Origin: Oxytricha trifallax
Lineage: Eukaryota; Ciliophora; Spirotrichea; Sporadotrichida; Oxytrichidae
Length of the DNA: 64,000 bases
Assembly (NCBI GenBank): GCA_000711775.1
Contig: ARYC01000264.1
Coordinates: 1-64,000 of the forward strand
Direction: 5' to 3'
In this document: positions 33,374 through 45,055 of the stretch, piece by piece
Position numbering within the stretch: the first letter of the stretch is position 1
How the letters are laid out: every line of letters starts with the position of its first letter
Program-made: the position numbers and the translations under genes
Notes under the pieces: generated by a model
The model's database searches: none
Seen by the model: only the letters and a program-made list of their open reading frames with translations
Told to the model about the DNA's origin: nothing

Positions 33374-34104
33374 ATGGACATCAACTTAGAAAACCAAAAT
33401 TAAAATCCAGATAGAGAAAGTAAAAGCTTCCTTACTCTCTAAAAATTGATTCACTCTTTGAAAGAATAGCCTAATGAAGTCAAAGTCCTAATCAACGATA
33501 TAGCAGTCCCGGCAAACTCAATCTTAGACTATTAAGAGGTAATGAATAGCTATTTAATCTTATCTTTTACTTATAGGTGTTGATATATACTGTCAAACAA
33601 TACCTGAGATACGGGTAATACTAAAAGGCAAATCATCTTTTCAACGATACTTTAACACAGCTTGGTTAAGTTAACCCAAAAGTGAGAGCACTTGAAGCTC
33701 AGCTACTCTACCTTGATTAGAGTTAAGCCTTTAAACAACAGGCAATTGATATCATTAAATCAATAATAAAGTTCTCCTAATAAACAGATGTCGAAGCTAT
33801 GGTGTTCTACTCTTAAATCCTTATGGAAAATGGCAAATATGATAAGGCTTTCTATTTCTTGAATCATTGCCTTAAATTTGATTACAGAAATACATTAATT
33901 TGGTAGCTATTAGGAGAAATTTATGAAACTAAAGCTTCGCAACTAAGTGAAGGCAGAACTCAGCATTATAGTTCTTAAAACAATGAAAGGGCGTTTAATC
34001 TAGAGAAAGCTGGTTTTTGTTTTGCAAAAGCTGCTAAATATGAGAATTAGATTCCTACAGAGATTGTCAACTTAATAAAAATGATTCCTAAATACATTAT
34101 TTGA
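33374..34104 (+). CDS. TPR-repeat protein
   Basis: Starts MDINLENQNQNPDRESK, 43 bp after the STIMATE boundary, in a frame that overlaps nothing else real. One 38-nt GT-AG intron; 230 residues ending at TGA 34102. Helical repeats: YLRYGQYQKANHLFNDTLTQ, YLDQSQAFKQQAIDIIKSI, QILMENGKYDKAFYFLNHCL and LWQLLGEIYET-type helices are tetratricopeptide repeats. Likely a scaffold; the specific complex is not recognisable. Lies wholly inside the STIMATE IES. Confidence 0.78.
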
Positions 34105-34228
34105 AGCATGATTAACATTTAATTTTTAAGATGATTAATTTTAATAGTGTTTTACCAATTAAGTTAACTTTATAAAACTAAAGATACACGTAATTTTGTA
34201 ATATTAAAACAAAAGATATAAGATTACG

Positions 34229-34813
34229 ATGGCAAGAAAACTCTTGATGCTCGTTGGAGACTTCGTTGAAAATATGGAGACCTTTGGCCCCTTCCATTGT
34301 TTAATTATGCTAGGCTTCTAAGTAGACGTTGTATGCCCAGGAAAAAAGAAGGGTGATAAAGTTGCTACAGCTGTTCATGATTTCACCGAGTACTAAACCT
34401 ACATCGAGAAGACTGGTCACAATTTTACCCTTAATGCCACTTTTGATGAGATTGATCCAAGAGACTATGAAGGTATTTTCATTCCAGGAGGCAGAGCTCC
34501 AGAATACTTGAGAATGGATGAGAAAGTTTTAGAGGTTGTGAGACACTTCTTAGAAGCAAACAAGCCATTAGCTACTGTTTGCCATGGCCCTTAAATTTTA
34601 GTTGCAGTCGGTGGTATTCAAGGCAGAAAGATGACTTGCTACAGTGCTTGTGCTGTTGAGCTCAAGTTGGCTGGAGCAGAATACGTAAACGCTCCAGTTG
34701 AAGACGCCGTTGTAGATGGAAACATAGTTAGTGGTGTTGCATGGCCTTCAAATCCATATGTATTGAAGAAATTCAGCGAGCTCCTTAACGTTACTATTAC
34801 TCACAATCAATGA
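34229..34813 (+). CDS. DJ-1/PfpI-family protein
   Basis: Intact, intronless, 194 residues. Class I glutamine-amidotransferase-like fold: [18 protein letters not shown] at the start, [14 protein letters not shown], and the nucleophile elbow ATVCHGPQILV with the reactive Cys followed by His. TYSA-like [16 protein letters not shown] follows. PfpI/DJ-1 relatives act as proteases, glyoxalases or deglycases; which applies here cannot be told from sequence. Cytosolic (no signal). Located inside the STIMATE IES. Confidence 0.93.
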
Positions 34814-35045
34814 GCATGACGTGTAAACTATAGCAATGAGATGCTTGAAGTGATATAATTTATGAGTTAATAAATTACTTAATCATCATTCAATGAATTT
34901 GCATTAGTATTATTTATTAGTTAAAAATATTTAAAATGAATGGATAAAACTCTAATAATTTAGTAAAGTCACTTAATGTGACACTCAGATAATGTATGAA
35001 TAAATGTTCAAAAGTTATAGCATAATATTTAGTTAGATTGGTTAA

Positions 35046-35308
35046 ATGACAAGAGGAGACTCTGGGTATTTAAGAACCATTTTTGGATTAGATTTGAGCA
35101 ATTTGAATTCACTAGACTTCAAAGTAATGTTCAATTTTTTAAAAAATCGTTTTTAACTATAATGGTTGTAGAGATTAGAGAACTTATGGACGAACATAAA
35201 ACCTATGACAAGGAGAAAATGTTGGGGGTTCAAGATAAAGAAAAGAAGGAGAAATTTATCTGGTCATATATTATTAAACCAGTTCGCAAAGGTTACGAGG
35301 ACAAGTGA
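35046..35308 (+). CDS. Small 75-aa protein of unknown family
   Basis: MTRGDSGYLRTIFGLDLSN, then DFKVMVVEIRELMDEHKTY and KEKFIWSYIIKPVRKGYED to TGA at 35306. A 35-bp IES (pointer TAATG) lies after LDFKV; no GT-AG pair gives an open frame. Removal leaves exactly 76 codons including stop. Not recognised. Confidence 0.65.
35125..35159 (+). other. IES (35 bp), pointer TAATG
   Basis: TAATG at 35125-35129 and 35160-35164; removal joins SLDFKVM to VVEIRELM. Confidence 0.7.
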
Positions 35309-35361
35309 TGTGTAATCTTTAATGTTTAAGCAAAAATTCGTTTAATTAGTTAAATCAATAA

Positions 35362-36934
35362 TCAAAACTTAAGATCCTTCATTAAATCATTGAGCTAATT
35401 TTGAACTTCCTGATTAACTTCATCTCTTGCATTTTATTAAGGCTCAGCTTTTTTGTCTTCTTTCTTTTTGCTCTTTTTACCTTTTGCTTCTTCTTACTAT
35501 TAGGGTATTACTTATGTTTCAACTTAAGTATCGCTTTGAGCTGCCTTTTAGTCTTTGATTTCTTATTCTCTCTTCTGTTATCTTTGTCTTTCAATTTGCT
35601 TATCATCACCATATTGCACCTTCTCAAAGTCATCTGAGAATTGAATATAACTGAACTCTTTAACGAAGAACTCTCCATTTGCATAGTCAGGCAAGCATTT
35701 TGGGTTATGGCAAGTATAAAATACTATGGTGTTCCAGTCTACTAGCAAAAATTCCTTCACATAGTCAAAGAGTTAGGGCATTATTTGGAACTCAAAACTT
35801 CTGGGTTATCCACATCTCTCGCATGGCAATACTTTTGAAGGATCAATAATATTTTTCTCTGACATCCAAAGTGGCTCAACTTATTCGATTTCTCTGTTAT
35901 TGACGAATCTTAAGATTTGATCTGGGTCAGATTTGCAAACAACTTCGCATAGCTTGTAATGATCAGATATTTATTGATAGTTAGTGTGGTTGTTCTTAAT
36001 AAGCTTTTCGAACTCTTGCATTTCTATCTCATCAATTTTAGCTTGGTCTTCTCCAAGATCATTGCCTAAATCTTCCTCATCGTCTTGCCCTCCGAGAGTT
36101 TTCTTAACGAGTTTCTCAATCTATCTCTTATCTTTCTTAGTAGTTGATTGATTTCTCAAGAACTCATCCTCAAGCCTATCATCCTCTTCATCAATATCTT
36201 CTTCATCCTCGTCTTGATAAATACTTGCAGTCTATTTGTTACTGGGTAACTTGTTCTTAATTCTCTTTGATTCCTTAAGGTAGAATTTAGTTGTAATGGG
36301 GTGTTCTGGCTCATTGATAACCATGTACTCCTTAAACACAAGCTTCATGTCCTTCTCTTGTGGACGCTCCTTGGACTCTTCTTTCTAATCTTCCTCTACT
36401 TCGATATTTATTAGGCCTCTGTCGATTAATTACTGCTCATAGGAGTTTTAGACTTCCTCAAATAATTCTTCATTAGCAAATTCAACTCCAAACTCATTTT
36501 TACAAATAAAATGAATGTGAACTCATTCATAGATTATTAGTACTTAACATTAGAATTAATAATCATTGTTATTCTTAATGAGTGTTCTATGAAGAGTGAC
36601 AGCTCTTTGAGTGTTGATACATTGAGGACTTAAGCAAGTGAATATATATAATGTACGATGATATTCCTCGAGTGATGCATCATTAGAATTAGCGTAAAGT
36701 TGCATAAGAAATTGCTTATAATATCCACAGTATTAACATCTCTCCTCTAGTTAAGCACTCTTTGGCACTAACCAAGCCTAAAATGTTTGTTACATAATTT
36801 AAAAATGAACTTACTGGCTTTCCTCCAATCTTTGATGGTGTGTAAGCTGCAGTGGTGATAAGGGAATTAGGGGGCTTTTGCAAAAACCCTAATATAATCT
36901 TGTCTTCTTGATCTTAGCTGTATGACTCTACCAT
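35362..36934 (-). CDS. PDCD2-family protein
   Basis: Start MVESYSQDQEDKIILGFLQK; then GGKPAWLVP and CQYCGYYKQFLMQLYA, the N-terminal zinc-binding part. The C-terminal PDCD2_C domain follows: LPCERCGQPRSFEFQIMPQL and DWNTIVFYTCHNPKCLP. A Lys/Glu-rich tail ends at TGA 35364-35362. One 37-nt GT-AG intron and one 69-bp IES (pointer AATGA in gene sense) are removed to give exactly 488 residues. PDCD2 proteins escort ribosomal protein uS5 in the cytosol during 40S assembly in yeast and animals. Complete gene inside the STIMATE IES, opposite strand. Confidence 0.93.
36494..36562 (-). other. IES (69 bp) in PDCD2 gene, pointer AATGA
   Basis: TCATT (plus strand) at 36494-36498 and 36563-36567; removal joins LIKNNNE to FGVEFANEE and avoids TGA. 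Confidence 0.8.
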
Positions 36935-37411
36935 TAATATTAAATATTGATCGATTAAAATAAACTATACTCCTATGTATTTACCTATAAAAATTACTTA
37001 ACATTAAAATATTGTGAGTTATTGATTACATAGCCAACAAGAATTAACTTGAAGTAAGCAAATGATGATGTGTGATAAAGAATAGGTTTTAAAAAGTGGA
37101 GTCTACTATAATGAAAACTAAAGTGGTTAATAATTTATTTGGAATTATATCACTTAATTATGAGTTTATTTAAAATATGAAATTATATAATATTACTTGT
37201 TTTTTCTACACAGTATTCTGGTAAAATTTATAAAACTCAATAAAGTAAGATGTTTTAAATGCAATTATAAATTTTTCAAATGATCTAAGAAAGATTTATT
37301 TCGAAATTTTTAGCTAAGAATGTTTTATAATAAAACATTATAGCAATACCAATGTAAGAAAACAAATTTTTTTGGTCGATTCCTTATATTTTTTCACCCT
37401 AAAACGATCCT
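36935..37411. other. Eliminated spacer, no gene seen
   Basis: AT-rich DNA between PDCD2 and the second STIMATE MDS. Confidence 0.45.
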
Positions 37412-38118
37412 TAAACAGATGAGTACATTGATTATAGAATCTGGGTAGTTTAGTTGACTGTCTGGTGCATCATCGTCGTTTTGGTAAAATAATCAATCTT
37501 ATCAACTTAAATTTCTAGGTTAAAATTATTCTGTTTGTGTTTTAACTGTACTACTCAGAGAGTCTGGTGATACTTGGAGAATACTGTCTTTCAGATTTCA
37601 AAAACAACCCTAAATTAGAACTACTTTTCGTTATGGTTATTCTACCTGTAACTTTGAATTCTATCCAGGTAATCCTAATCACAATGATACTCTACTCTCT
37701 TGCCACTCTTAACACTTTTAAATTGTAGTATTGGATTTAAGACAACTTCTTGATGGGAAATAAATACATTGAAGAGAGAAAGGAGAGACTGGCTCAATTG
37801 GAAAAATTCAAAATGGTGGACAATGACTTCGTGATGATCGACCCAGATTTCCAGTAGAAGCCTCGACCTAGCAGATTAATAAGACAGATTGAAGAGGGCA
37901 TCTACAATATCAAACCTGAGGACTACAATAAGGATGGGGAGCTCAGGTCACCAGAGTAGGAACCACTGCAAGAGTCAAATAATCCCAGTGATCATATTAA
38001 TGTAGCAGGGGGATTTGATATTATAGAGGATAATCTAGAGCAATTAAGGAAAAATAAAGTCAGTATTGAGGTCGAAGAAGAGGAACATAAATCAAGAACT
38101 AATAGTGCTCAAAATTGA
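37412..38118 (+). CDS. STIMATE/TMEM110-like membrane protein, C-terminal MDS
   Basis: Opens in frame with TDEYIDYRIWVVQLTVWCII (membrane helix), continues with a second helix, LLFVMVILPVTLNSIQ and YWIQDNFLMGNKYIEER (family signature F/YW-x-x-DNFLM), then a polar cytosolic tail to TGA at 38116. Introns of 35 and 60 nt. There is no start codon. It completes the 32,822-33,331 segment. Confidence 0.88.
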
Positions 38119-38564
38119 ATCATAAATCAATCATAAATTAATAATCAAGATTTAGTTAACTCACAGAGTATATTATAAAATATTATAGGCTGTAAATATA
38201 TAAATTGAAATGTTGAAATTTTTACCATTAGCTAAGCTTTTAATTTTAAATAAAAATCCCTAATTATCACATTTATGCCCTTAATAAAATATTTTTTTTA
38301 AAAAATAGATATTTATTATATTTTTATAAGCTTTTCCATAAAGCCTCATTGAATTAAACAATAACGTTTAGTTAGGCAAGTTTCGCAAGAGCAGCAAGAC
38401 ATCAGCACAAATTAAAAAGTACTTAAGTAAATGAGAGCAAAGATTAACAATCCAACACATCATCTAGAGAAGAAAGAGGCGGTAGATTTAGCAAAACAAG
38501 GCAGTAATAATAACCAGAAAATGATTTCAAAGAGAGAAGTCAAGCGAAATCAACATAGACTTAA
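38119..38564. other. Intergenic
   Basis: AT-rich; contains an open plus-strand frame from 38431 whose composition is not protein-like beyond the true ATG at 38565. Confidence 0.45.
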
Positions 38565-40339
38565 ATGGCCGAAACTAATTCTAAGGATGTTAAATTCAAG
38601 GTTGAAGTACCAAAGATTAAAGTCGAGAAGTATGAGGCTCCAACTATAGTTAAAGGGGGTATTGAAATGCTAGACCCTAAAAAATCAAAGTACGGTCTAT
38701 CAAGAGAAGAGAAAAATCAAAAGTTATAAGAAAATAGATAGAAAGCTCCAGACTATCTGAGAAATGATCAAATGTATAAGGATTTCACTAAGAAAGACTA
38801 TGAAATGGAAAATCCCATAGAAATTAAAGAGAGAGTGAAAGAACAAAAAATGCTCGAAGAATCTAAAAGACCCTCATCAACAGATAAATTAGGGTTCTAG
38901 CCTAAGCCAAAAAAGAGCACTTAGAAATAAATATCTATGGATCCCATTGCTAAGAAAGTTGCGATATCTGAGCATGAAAGAAGACTATAAACTTTTGATA
39001 GATTTAATGAAGAATTTGTGACTGCTTATATATCGGAGAAATCACAGAAAAAAATCAGAGTAATCAATAAGGAAAATGAGTCTCCTCTAGACAACTTTGT
39101 CAATGTATCAAATATTGATGAATTCTAAAAGCCCGAAAGAGTGTCAAAGAGACTAGCTCGCATGGGCATATGCAGCAGAAGAACAGCTGAGAAATTAATT
39201 GATTAAAGAATGGTGAAAGTAGACGGCAAAGTGATTGACTAAAATATGCAAGTTTCAAATCAAAACATCGTTCAAATTGCTGCGAAGACAGGGATTTATA
39301 CACCTGTCAAGGAAAACACAAGAATATGGCTTTATCATAAACCCAGAGGAATGGTAACTACACATGCTGATACTCATGGAAGAAAGACAGTGTTTTAAGA
39401 TTTGTTTAATATTGTCAAATAAGTATAGTCAGTTCATTTCATTTAGACAATATGAGAATTCTTAACAGTTTACCATTTAAAAATAGTGGCCTAAAAATTC
39501 CTCATGTTATTAGTGTTGTAAGTATTACTACTAATCTATAATCATTTTTAGGGAAGATTAGATTTCCTGTCTGAGGGATTGATGATTATTACAAATGACG
39601 GAGAAATGGCAAGAGCACTAGAGATGCCTTCCTATGCCTTAGAAAGAGTAAATAAAATTCATTTTACTAAATATATTTAGAGTTATCGAGTAAGAGTGTT
39701 TGGAAGAATGTTTAATGAAGATAAATTAAGAAGAATCAAGGCTGGAATGATGATGGGTGGCTAAATGTATGGTCCTTATATTGTAAGAATTTTATAATGA
39801 TTTTACTTAAATAAACTCCAATAATCAAATTATACGATAGATGAAAATTCGCTTAAATTTTTGCTCTAATTATATTATTTAATTAAGCTCATTAGCCTAT
39901 TTAAATTAATTAATTTCACAATAATTAATTTTTATTCATATATCTTAATCATATGATTTACATTTATTCAGAGTTTATGCCTTAGTGTGAATTAGAAAAG
40001 AGATAAACAACTAACACTTGGCTCTTTATGAAGCTCTTCCAAGGAAAAAACAATGAAATTAGAAGAGTTATGAGAAAGTTGAGTTTAAGAGTCAACAGAT
40101 TGATAAGAACATCTTATGGACCCTACACCCTAGGCCAAGTGCCTAATCCAGGAGATATTTAAGAGGTAACTGTATCGCAGGATATTAGGAAAATCTTGTT
40201 TAAATATTATCAGGATCGAACTAGAGGAGCTTAAGCTAAAATGAATGATGCTGAGAATGAAAAGACAAGGATGTAAAATCAAATAGTTGACAGGATTATT
40301 GGATCAGAAAATAATAAAGGTGACATCAAATCAAATTGA
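38565..40339 (+). CDS. RsuA/RluB-type pseudouridine synthase
   Basis: Start [16 protein letters not shown] charged N-terminal extension of ~190 residues precedes an S4 RNA-binding domain ([20 protein letters not shown]) and the synthase domain: [39 protein letters not shown] (catalytic Asp in GRLD), [28 protein letters not shown]. Introns of 34 and 33 nt and IESs of 41 bp (AATAT) and 188 bp (TTAT) are removed, giving exactly 492 residues. Bacterial-type enzymes of this group modify rRNA; an organellar or nucleolar role is open. Last gene inside the kinase IES. Confidence 0.9.
39408..39448 (+). other. IES (41 bp), pointer AATAT
   Basis: AATAT at 39408-39412 and 39449-39453; removal joins FQDLFN to MRILNSLPF in frame. 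Confidence 0.75.
39776..39963 (+). other. IES (188 bp), pointer TTAT
   Basis: TTAT at 39776-39779 and 39964-39967; removal joins MYGPY to SEFMPQCELE in frame, just before the conserved NTWL...GKNNEIRR motif. Confidence 0.65.
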
Positions 40340-40377
40340 GTTTAAAATTGAATCAATACCACTTTAAGTTTATTATA

Positions 40378-40391
40378 TGATTTATAGAAAA
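40378..40391 (+). repeat. 14-bp MDS-IES pointer, right copy
   Basis: Exact copy of 10793-10806. The TATAG inside it is the 3' splice site of a 39-nt intron that exists only after the two MDSs are joined. Confidence 0.88.
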
Positions 40392-43300
40392 ACTATCTGT
40401 ACCTAGTATTAGATTTATGCCCAGGCGGTGAATTATTTTACTACATTAATAAGCTTAAAAGATTCAGTGAAAATCAAGCAAAAATATATTTCGCAGAAAT
40501 CTTGCTTACTTTGGAATACTTACATGAAAACAACATCCTTTACAGAGATTTAAAGCCTGAGAATATTTTAGTAGATGAATCAGGGCATATAAAGTTGACA
40601 GATTTTGGTTTATCAAGGATGGATTTTAAGCATACAGACTTAGCAGAAACTTTCTGTGGCAGTCCTGAATACATGAGCCCAGAAATGTTGAATTAATCTG
40701 GACACAGTTTTGAGCTAGACATCTATTGCTTAGGAGTCCTGCTTTATGAACTGCTAACTGGTCTGCCTCCACATTACAATCAAAATAGAATGGAGATGTA
40801 TCAAAGCATAGTAAGCAAGAAAGAGAGTTATCCTAGGTATCTCTCTACGCAAGCTGTAAACTTATTGCAAAGGATGCTTGAAAAAGACACTTCAAAGAGA
40901 ATTACAATTGCAGAAATCAAAGAACATTAATTTTGCTATGATATTAATTGGGATTTGATAGTGAATAAAAAACTTATAGCTCAAATCGGTATTAATATTC
41001 ACTAAAGTAATTTTGAGACTGAGTATACCAAAATGTCTATTTAAATCAATGTGGATGAAGAAGAGGATGTACTTTTCAAGGCGAGAACATCTATAAATGA
41101 ATATAAATTTAGAAGGGCAAGATCTTTTTCAAAAGAAATCGATCATGAAAGGCTAGATACTGTTGTTTCTATTGAATAAAAGATTAACAATATACCTTAA
41201 ACTAAAAGACAATTAGTAAAAGGACTTAAAACTACGAAGCAAGGATAGGGAAGTAAATTTTAACAAGAGGATGATGATAACATTAATTTTACTAGCTAGC
41301 TGAGAAAATCATCTAAAATTTTAGACTCTAATTAAAAGACTAACGACACAAATATTGACACTAATCGAAGGCAGGTTGAGAGAACGGAAACTCCAACATT
41401 TAAGGATTTTATCTACAGAAAGCATACAAACAATATTCTACCTACTGTTATATATCAAGATAGCTAGTCTAGTCCATAAATTTAATCACCAATGGGCGAC
41501 AAATTTAGAGAAAGGGAAAACTCTATAGTTGTTTAACTAATGAGAGACGACAGTAAAGATTTTATAGCTTAAGATAGTAACCATCCCTCTATTTTGACGG
41601 AATTTGGAGAGGGTAAAAAGTCTAATATTTAGCACATGAAAGCCTTAAATTCTAATAGAGTAATGAAAAACTTAGCAGATTATACTTAAAACAGTAGGCC
41701 TAGTTAACTTAATAAAAACACTCAAAGATTAGGATTTCACCAAGTGTAACAGATAGTAAGTGATCAGGATAACTAGCACATGAAAATAATAATGGAATCA
41801 ATAATTGAAGAACAACACATGAAGCATCATCAGCATCTGCATTTAGGAGATGAAGAATAAAAACTTGCTTAACTACAATTTGATGATGAAAACTCATCAA
41901 TAAGGTCATTCGATAGTGTGAGTGATAAGGATGATGAAGGAAATATATCAGAACAAAGAGATGAAGTTAGGCTTGAGATTATGTCTGGAGATAGGAATGA
42001 GCACATTAAATCTATTTCTGATGAAGAATACTTTGATATTCTGCCTACTGTACAATCTGATGAATATTCTCCTGCATATAGGAGAGGCAAGATTGATATT
42101 AAGAAGATTTTTGAAAGTGACTTTAATTGGTTCTCTTATCAAAAGCAAGGCAACGATCCTCCAATGAAATAAATTAATATGATTAAGAGACCTCTTGATT
42201 AAAATTACTTTTACTTTTTTGATAATGGTATGCCTCATTAATTGAGAAAATAAACAACTTTTACCGCTAAGAGGAAAATATCTAATCTTAAGCAATTCAT
42301 CATGAATGATCCATCAACATAGAAGTATTTAAGTGGAATGACTAAAAAGCAATCTCAGATGATCTTCAAATTTACTGAAAAGGCTAATGGTGTGATTTCT
42401 GAGAGAAAAAGAGAATCCAATCTGTTTATGTCTTTCAATAAAATGGGAACTTCCCCTAAAAATTTCAATCATGAAGATCATGAAAATCAGTTTTAGGAAA
42501 TGACTTAAATTGAAGGAGCTCAAGTTAACATAATCTAAAAGGATAACCCTTGTAGCAATTAATTAGAGGAATCGAAAGAATCAACAAAAATAAAGAATAT
42601 TTAGAAAGAAGTGGATACTACCCAAGTTAATCTGGCTTAAGTGAAGAGATTCACTAACTAGGCTTAGATTTAACAAAAGGATATCAGATCCCCTCCTACA
42701 CAAGAAGATAAACACAAAAGTCTAGGTCATAAAAGATCATTTAAATCGCAGACATCGTTTCATTAAAATTAACAAAATGATTAAAAGTAGGTGAGCGTTC
42801 AACGAAGTCTTACGCTGAAAAAGACAAGTATAATATTTTCATATTAAAATGTTATAAAATTATCTTTTTAACTAAAACTTCACTGAGATTTAAGCATATA
42901 TTAGAGGCAATAAAAGTCAAAGTCGCTTATTATACTATATTTTTAACTTATCCCATTCAAGGAAGCAGTCTCTTACTTCCAAAAATAGAATGAATAATAT
43001 TAGACCTATATAGGAGCAATAATCCTTGACAAGAGATGACCAGTTTAAACTTAGAAAACTTCTCTCAGCTAGACCTTCAATACAACCTTAACCTTCCCTT
43101 GAAAATAGTGCCAAGAAACCCAAAGGTAAATCAAGAAATAAGCTACTCTAAAAAATAAAGTCATAGAATAACCCAATGTTTCATCAACAAAAGAATAAGT
43201 AGAGTAATAATAATCTAATGATGACTTCCATTAATGATAAAAGCTCCATGAGTACTTTGGCTTTTGATTTGCACAGATCAAGTACATAGAATGAACAGGA

Positions 43301-43900
43301 GAGCTTCTTATATGCATTCAAAACTTAGGCACCTAAAAGTCTTAGACCAAGCATTATTCATAAAACTAATGCTGTGATTTATATAGATGACTAACAGAGT
43401 CAGGACTCCAAGGTTTAGAATTTGTAAAAATAAAAGAAAGTGAGTGAACATTTACTGACAGAAAACAGTTCAGTTAAATAACATACATTGAAAAGTAAGG
43501 TAACTTAAATGAAATCTATACATCTAAATTTTGAATCAGAAACCCTAAACTCTCAAAGAGCAAACATGTAAAAGTCAATTTTTAGTGCTCAATCTAGTAG
43601 GGTATTAAGCCCTAATCGTCAAAGATCGAATTCTAAAAGTAAAAAGTAAACTGAAATTTTCACCCAAAAAACCCTTGAAATTCTAAAACCTAGCTCTTCT
43701 CAACCACAAAAATTACAGGGAGCTAGTAAAAAGGAGCATATTAGAAAAATTAATTAAGTTTAAAATTCTTAGATTCTTAACAAATTTAACATACAAAAAA
43801 AGACAGCAACTAAGCAAACTAATAGATAAGAGAGCAGACTATTTTAAAGGTCTCCAATTAGAAAAATATTATAGATTTCAAGGAGAAAGTAATATTTATA
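40378..43900 (+). CDS. AGC-type protein kinase, C-terminal MDS
   Basis: From the pointer at 40378 an intron end (TATAG) leads into [20 protein letters not shown], then [11 protein letters not shown] (catalytic loop), [11 protein letters not shown] (DFG), [15 protein letters not shown] (AGC-type activation segment Thr-Phe-Cys-Gly) and subdomains IX-XI. A ~950-residue Gln/Ser/Lys-rich tail follows, with two small IESs (66 bp pointer AAG; 40 bp pointer TCAA). No TGA follows near 43,900, so the last codons may be in another segment. There is no ATG and no Gly-rich loop here; those are at 9,462-10,806. Phosphorylates Ser/Thr substrates; targets unknown. Confidence 0.9.
42826..42891 (+). other. IES (66 bp) in kinase tail, pointer AAG
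   Basis: Removes an in-frame TGA at 42883; joins LTLKKTS to IYQRQQKS. Pointer is only three bases. Confidence 0.5.
42917..42956 (+). other. IES (40 bp) in kinase tail, pointer TCAA
   Basis: TCAA at 42917 and 42957; joins RQQKS to [10 protein letters not shown] in frame. Confidence 0.6.
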
Positions 43901-44080
43901 AATTAAAATATTTTACAGCTATAATTTTTGGGGAAAAAAAGAGGAATTTTCTTAATTCAATAAAATAGTTTAATTTTAAGCTTTTTGTTTATTACATAAG
44001 AATCCAAATTAAAAAGATTTTCCCAATTATTTTAACTTTAGGTCTATAATATATTTTAACTAATTGCATAAACTAAGTTA

Positions 44081-45055
44081 ATGGGCTAAAACTCTCCATC
44101 AAATGATTTAGAGGACAGTATAACAGAATTCGACGCAGAAATCGATGAAGCCAGAAAGATAATTATTGAAACTCCTTCATGTCTTCTCTAAGAAGAAATA
44201 TTCAATGAGTTTTCTAACAAGAGTGACTATTAATAAAGCAGTTATAGTGCTTAAATAGCTCTTTAATCTTTCACTTCAAGACAGACTTCCCCAAAGCCCA
44301 AAGACTATGATAAAATATCTGCACATACAGACCTATAATCCTTAATTTCACAGTAAAGTTCTAGATTGACTCAAAAATCAAACAATCCTATAAAGACTTA
44401 GCCTGCCAGCAATTACCCTTCTAAACTTAAAACATTTACATCTAGAAGAATGACTTAGTAATCGTAGTTGAGTTAGTAAGAACATTAGAAGTTAACAATG
44501 AAGGAATAAGTCAATCAAAGTTACATAAAAAACTTCAATTAAAAGTAAAAGACTGTAAACCATAAAAATTCAATAACAAATATAGCTTCCAACAGTCAAA
44601 AACCCAAATAAAGTACCTTGTTTACTCCACTTGATAAGAGAATCAATATAAAAAGCCCATAAATAATATCGACAAACTAGTATCAGACAACAATTACTTA
44701 AAATAGAGATAGCTCTCTAGGCAGAAAAATAGATTTGCTTTATTAATCAAAACAAGATGCTTTGAAGTAATCAATACCACAAAGATAGAGACTTTTCTCC
44801 CCTCCTTAGAAACCCTAAAACTATCACTTAATAGAGATGCCACCCCAAAAACCTTAACTAAAGAAACAAAAATAGAATAATGTTCATGGTACTTCAATTT
44901 AAACAACTAATGAAAGAATAGACCTATCAAAACTCAACTAAGTTAACTCTAATGTAAATATGGGAAATTTAAGTTAAGTAGTTAATCACTCTGCTAGAAT
45001 CAAAATAATAGATCTTAATGACAATGATTATTATTAATATAAAATGATATTTTGA
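44081..45055 (+). CDS. Gln/Ser-rich protein, possible N-myristoylation
   Basis: Uninterrupted 324-residue frame from ATG to TGA. Starts MGQNSPSNDLEDS, with Gly at position 2 as in myristoylated proteins. An acidic N-terminus (EFDAEIDEARKIIIETPS) leads into low-complexity Gln/Ser/Lys/Pro sequence. No domain recognised. Confidence 0.7.

Noticed and set aside
33296-37440. STIMATE junction at shared ATTGATT
   Set aside because: In frame, but deletes the segment FLNTFGIYL and shortens the loop before the EY-x-D motif compared with the family; TAAA fits better.
38431-38649. Plus-strand frame starting MRAKINNPTHHLEKK
   Set aside because: Overlaps the correct pseudouridine-synthase frame (ATG at 38565) in a different phase and ends without homology.
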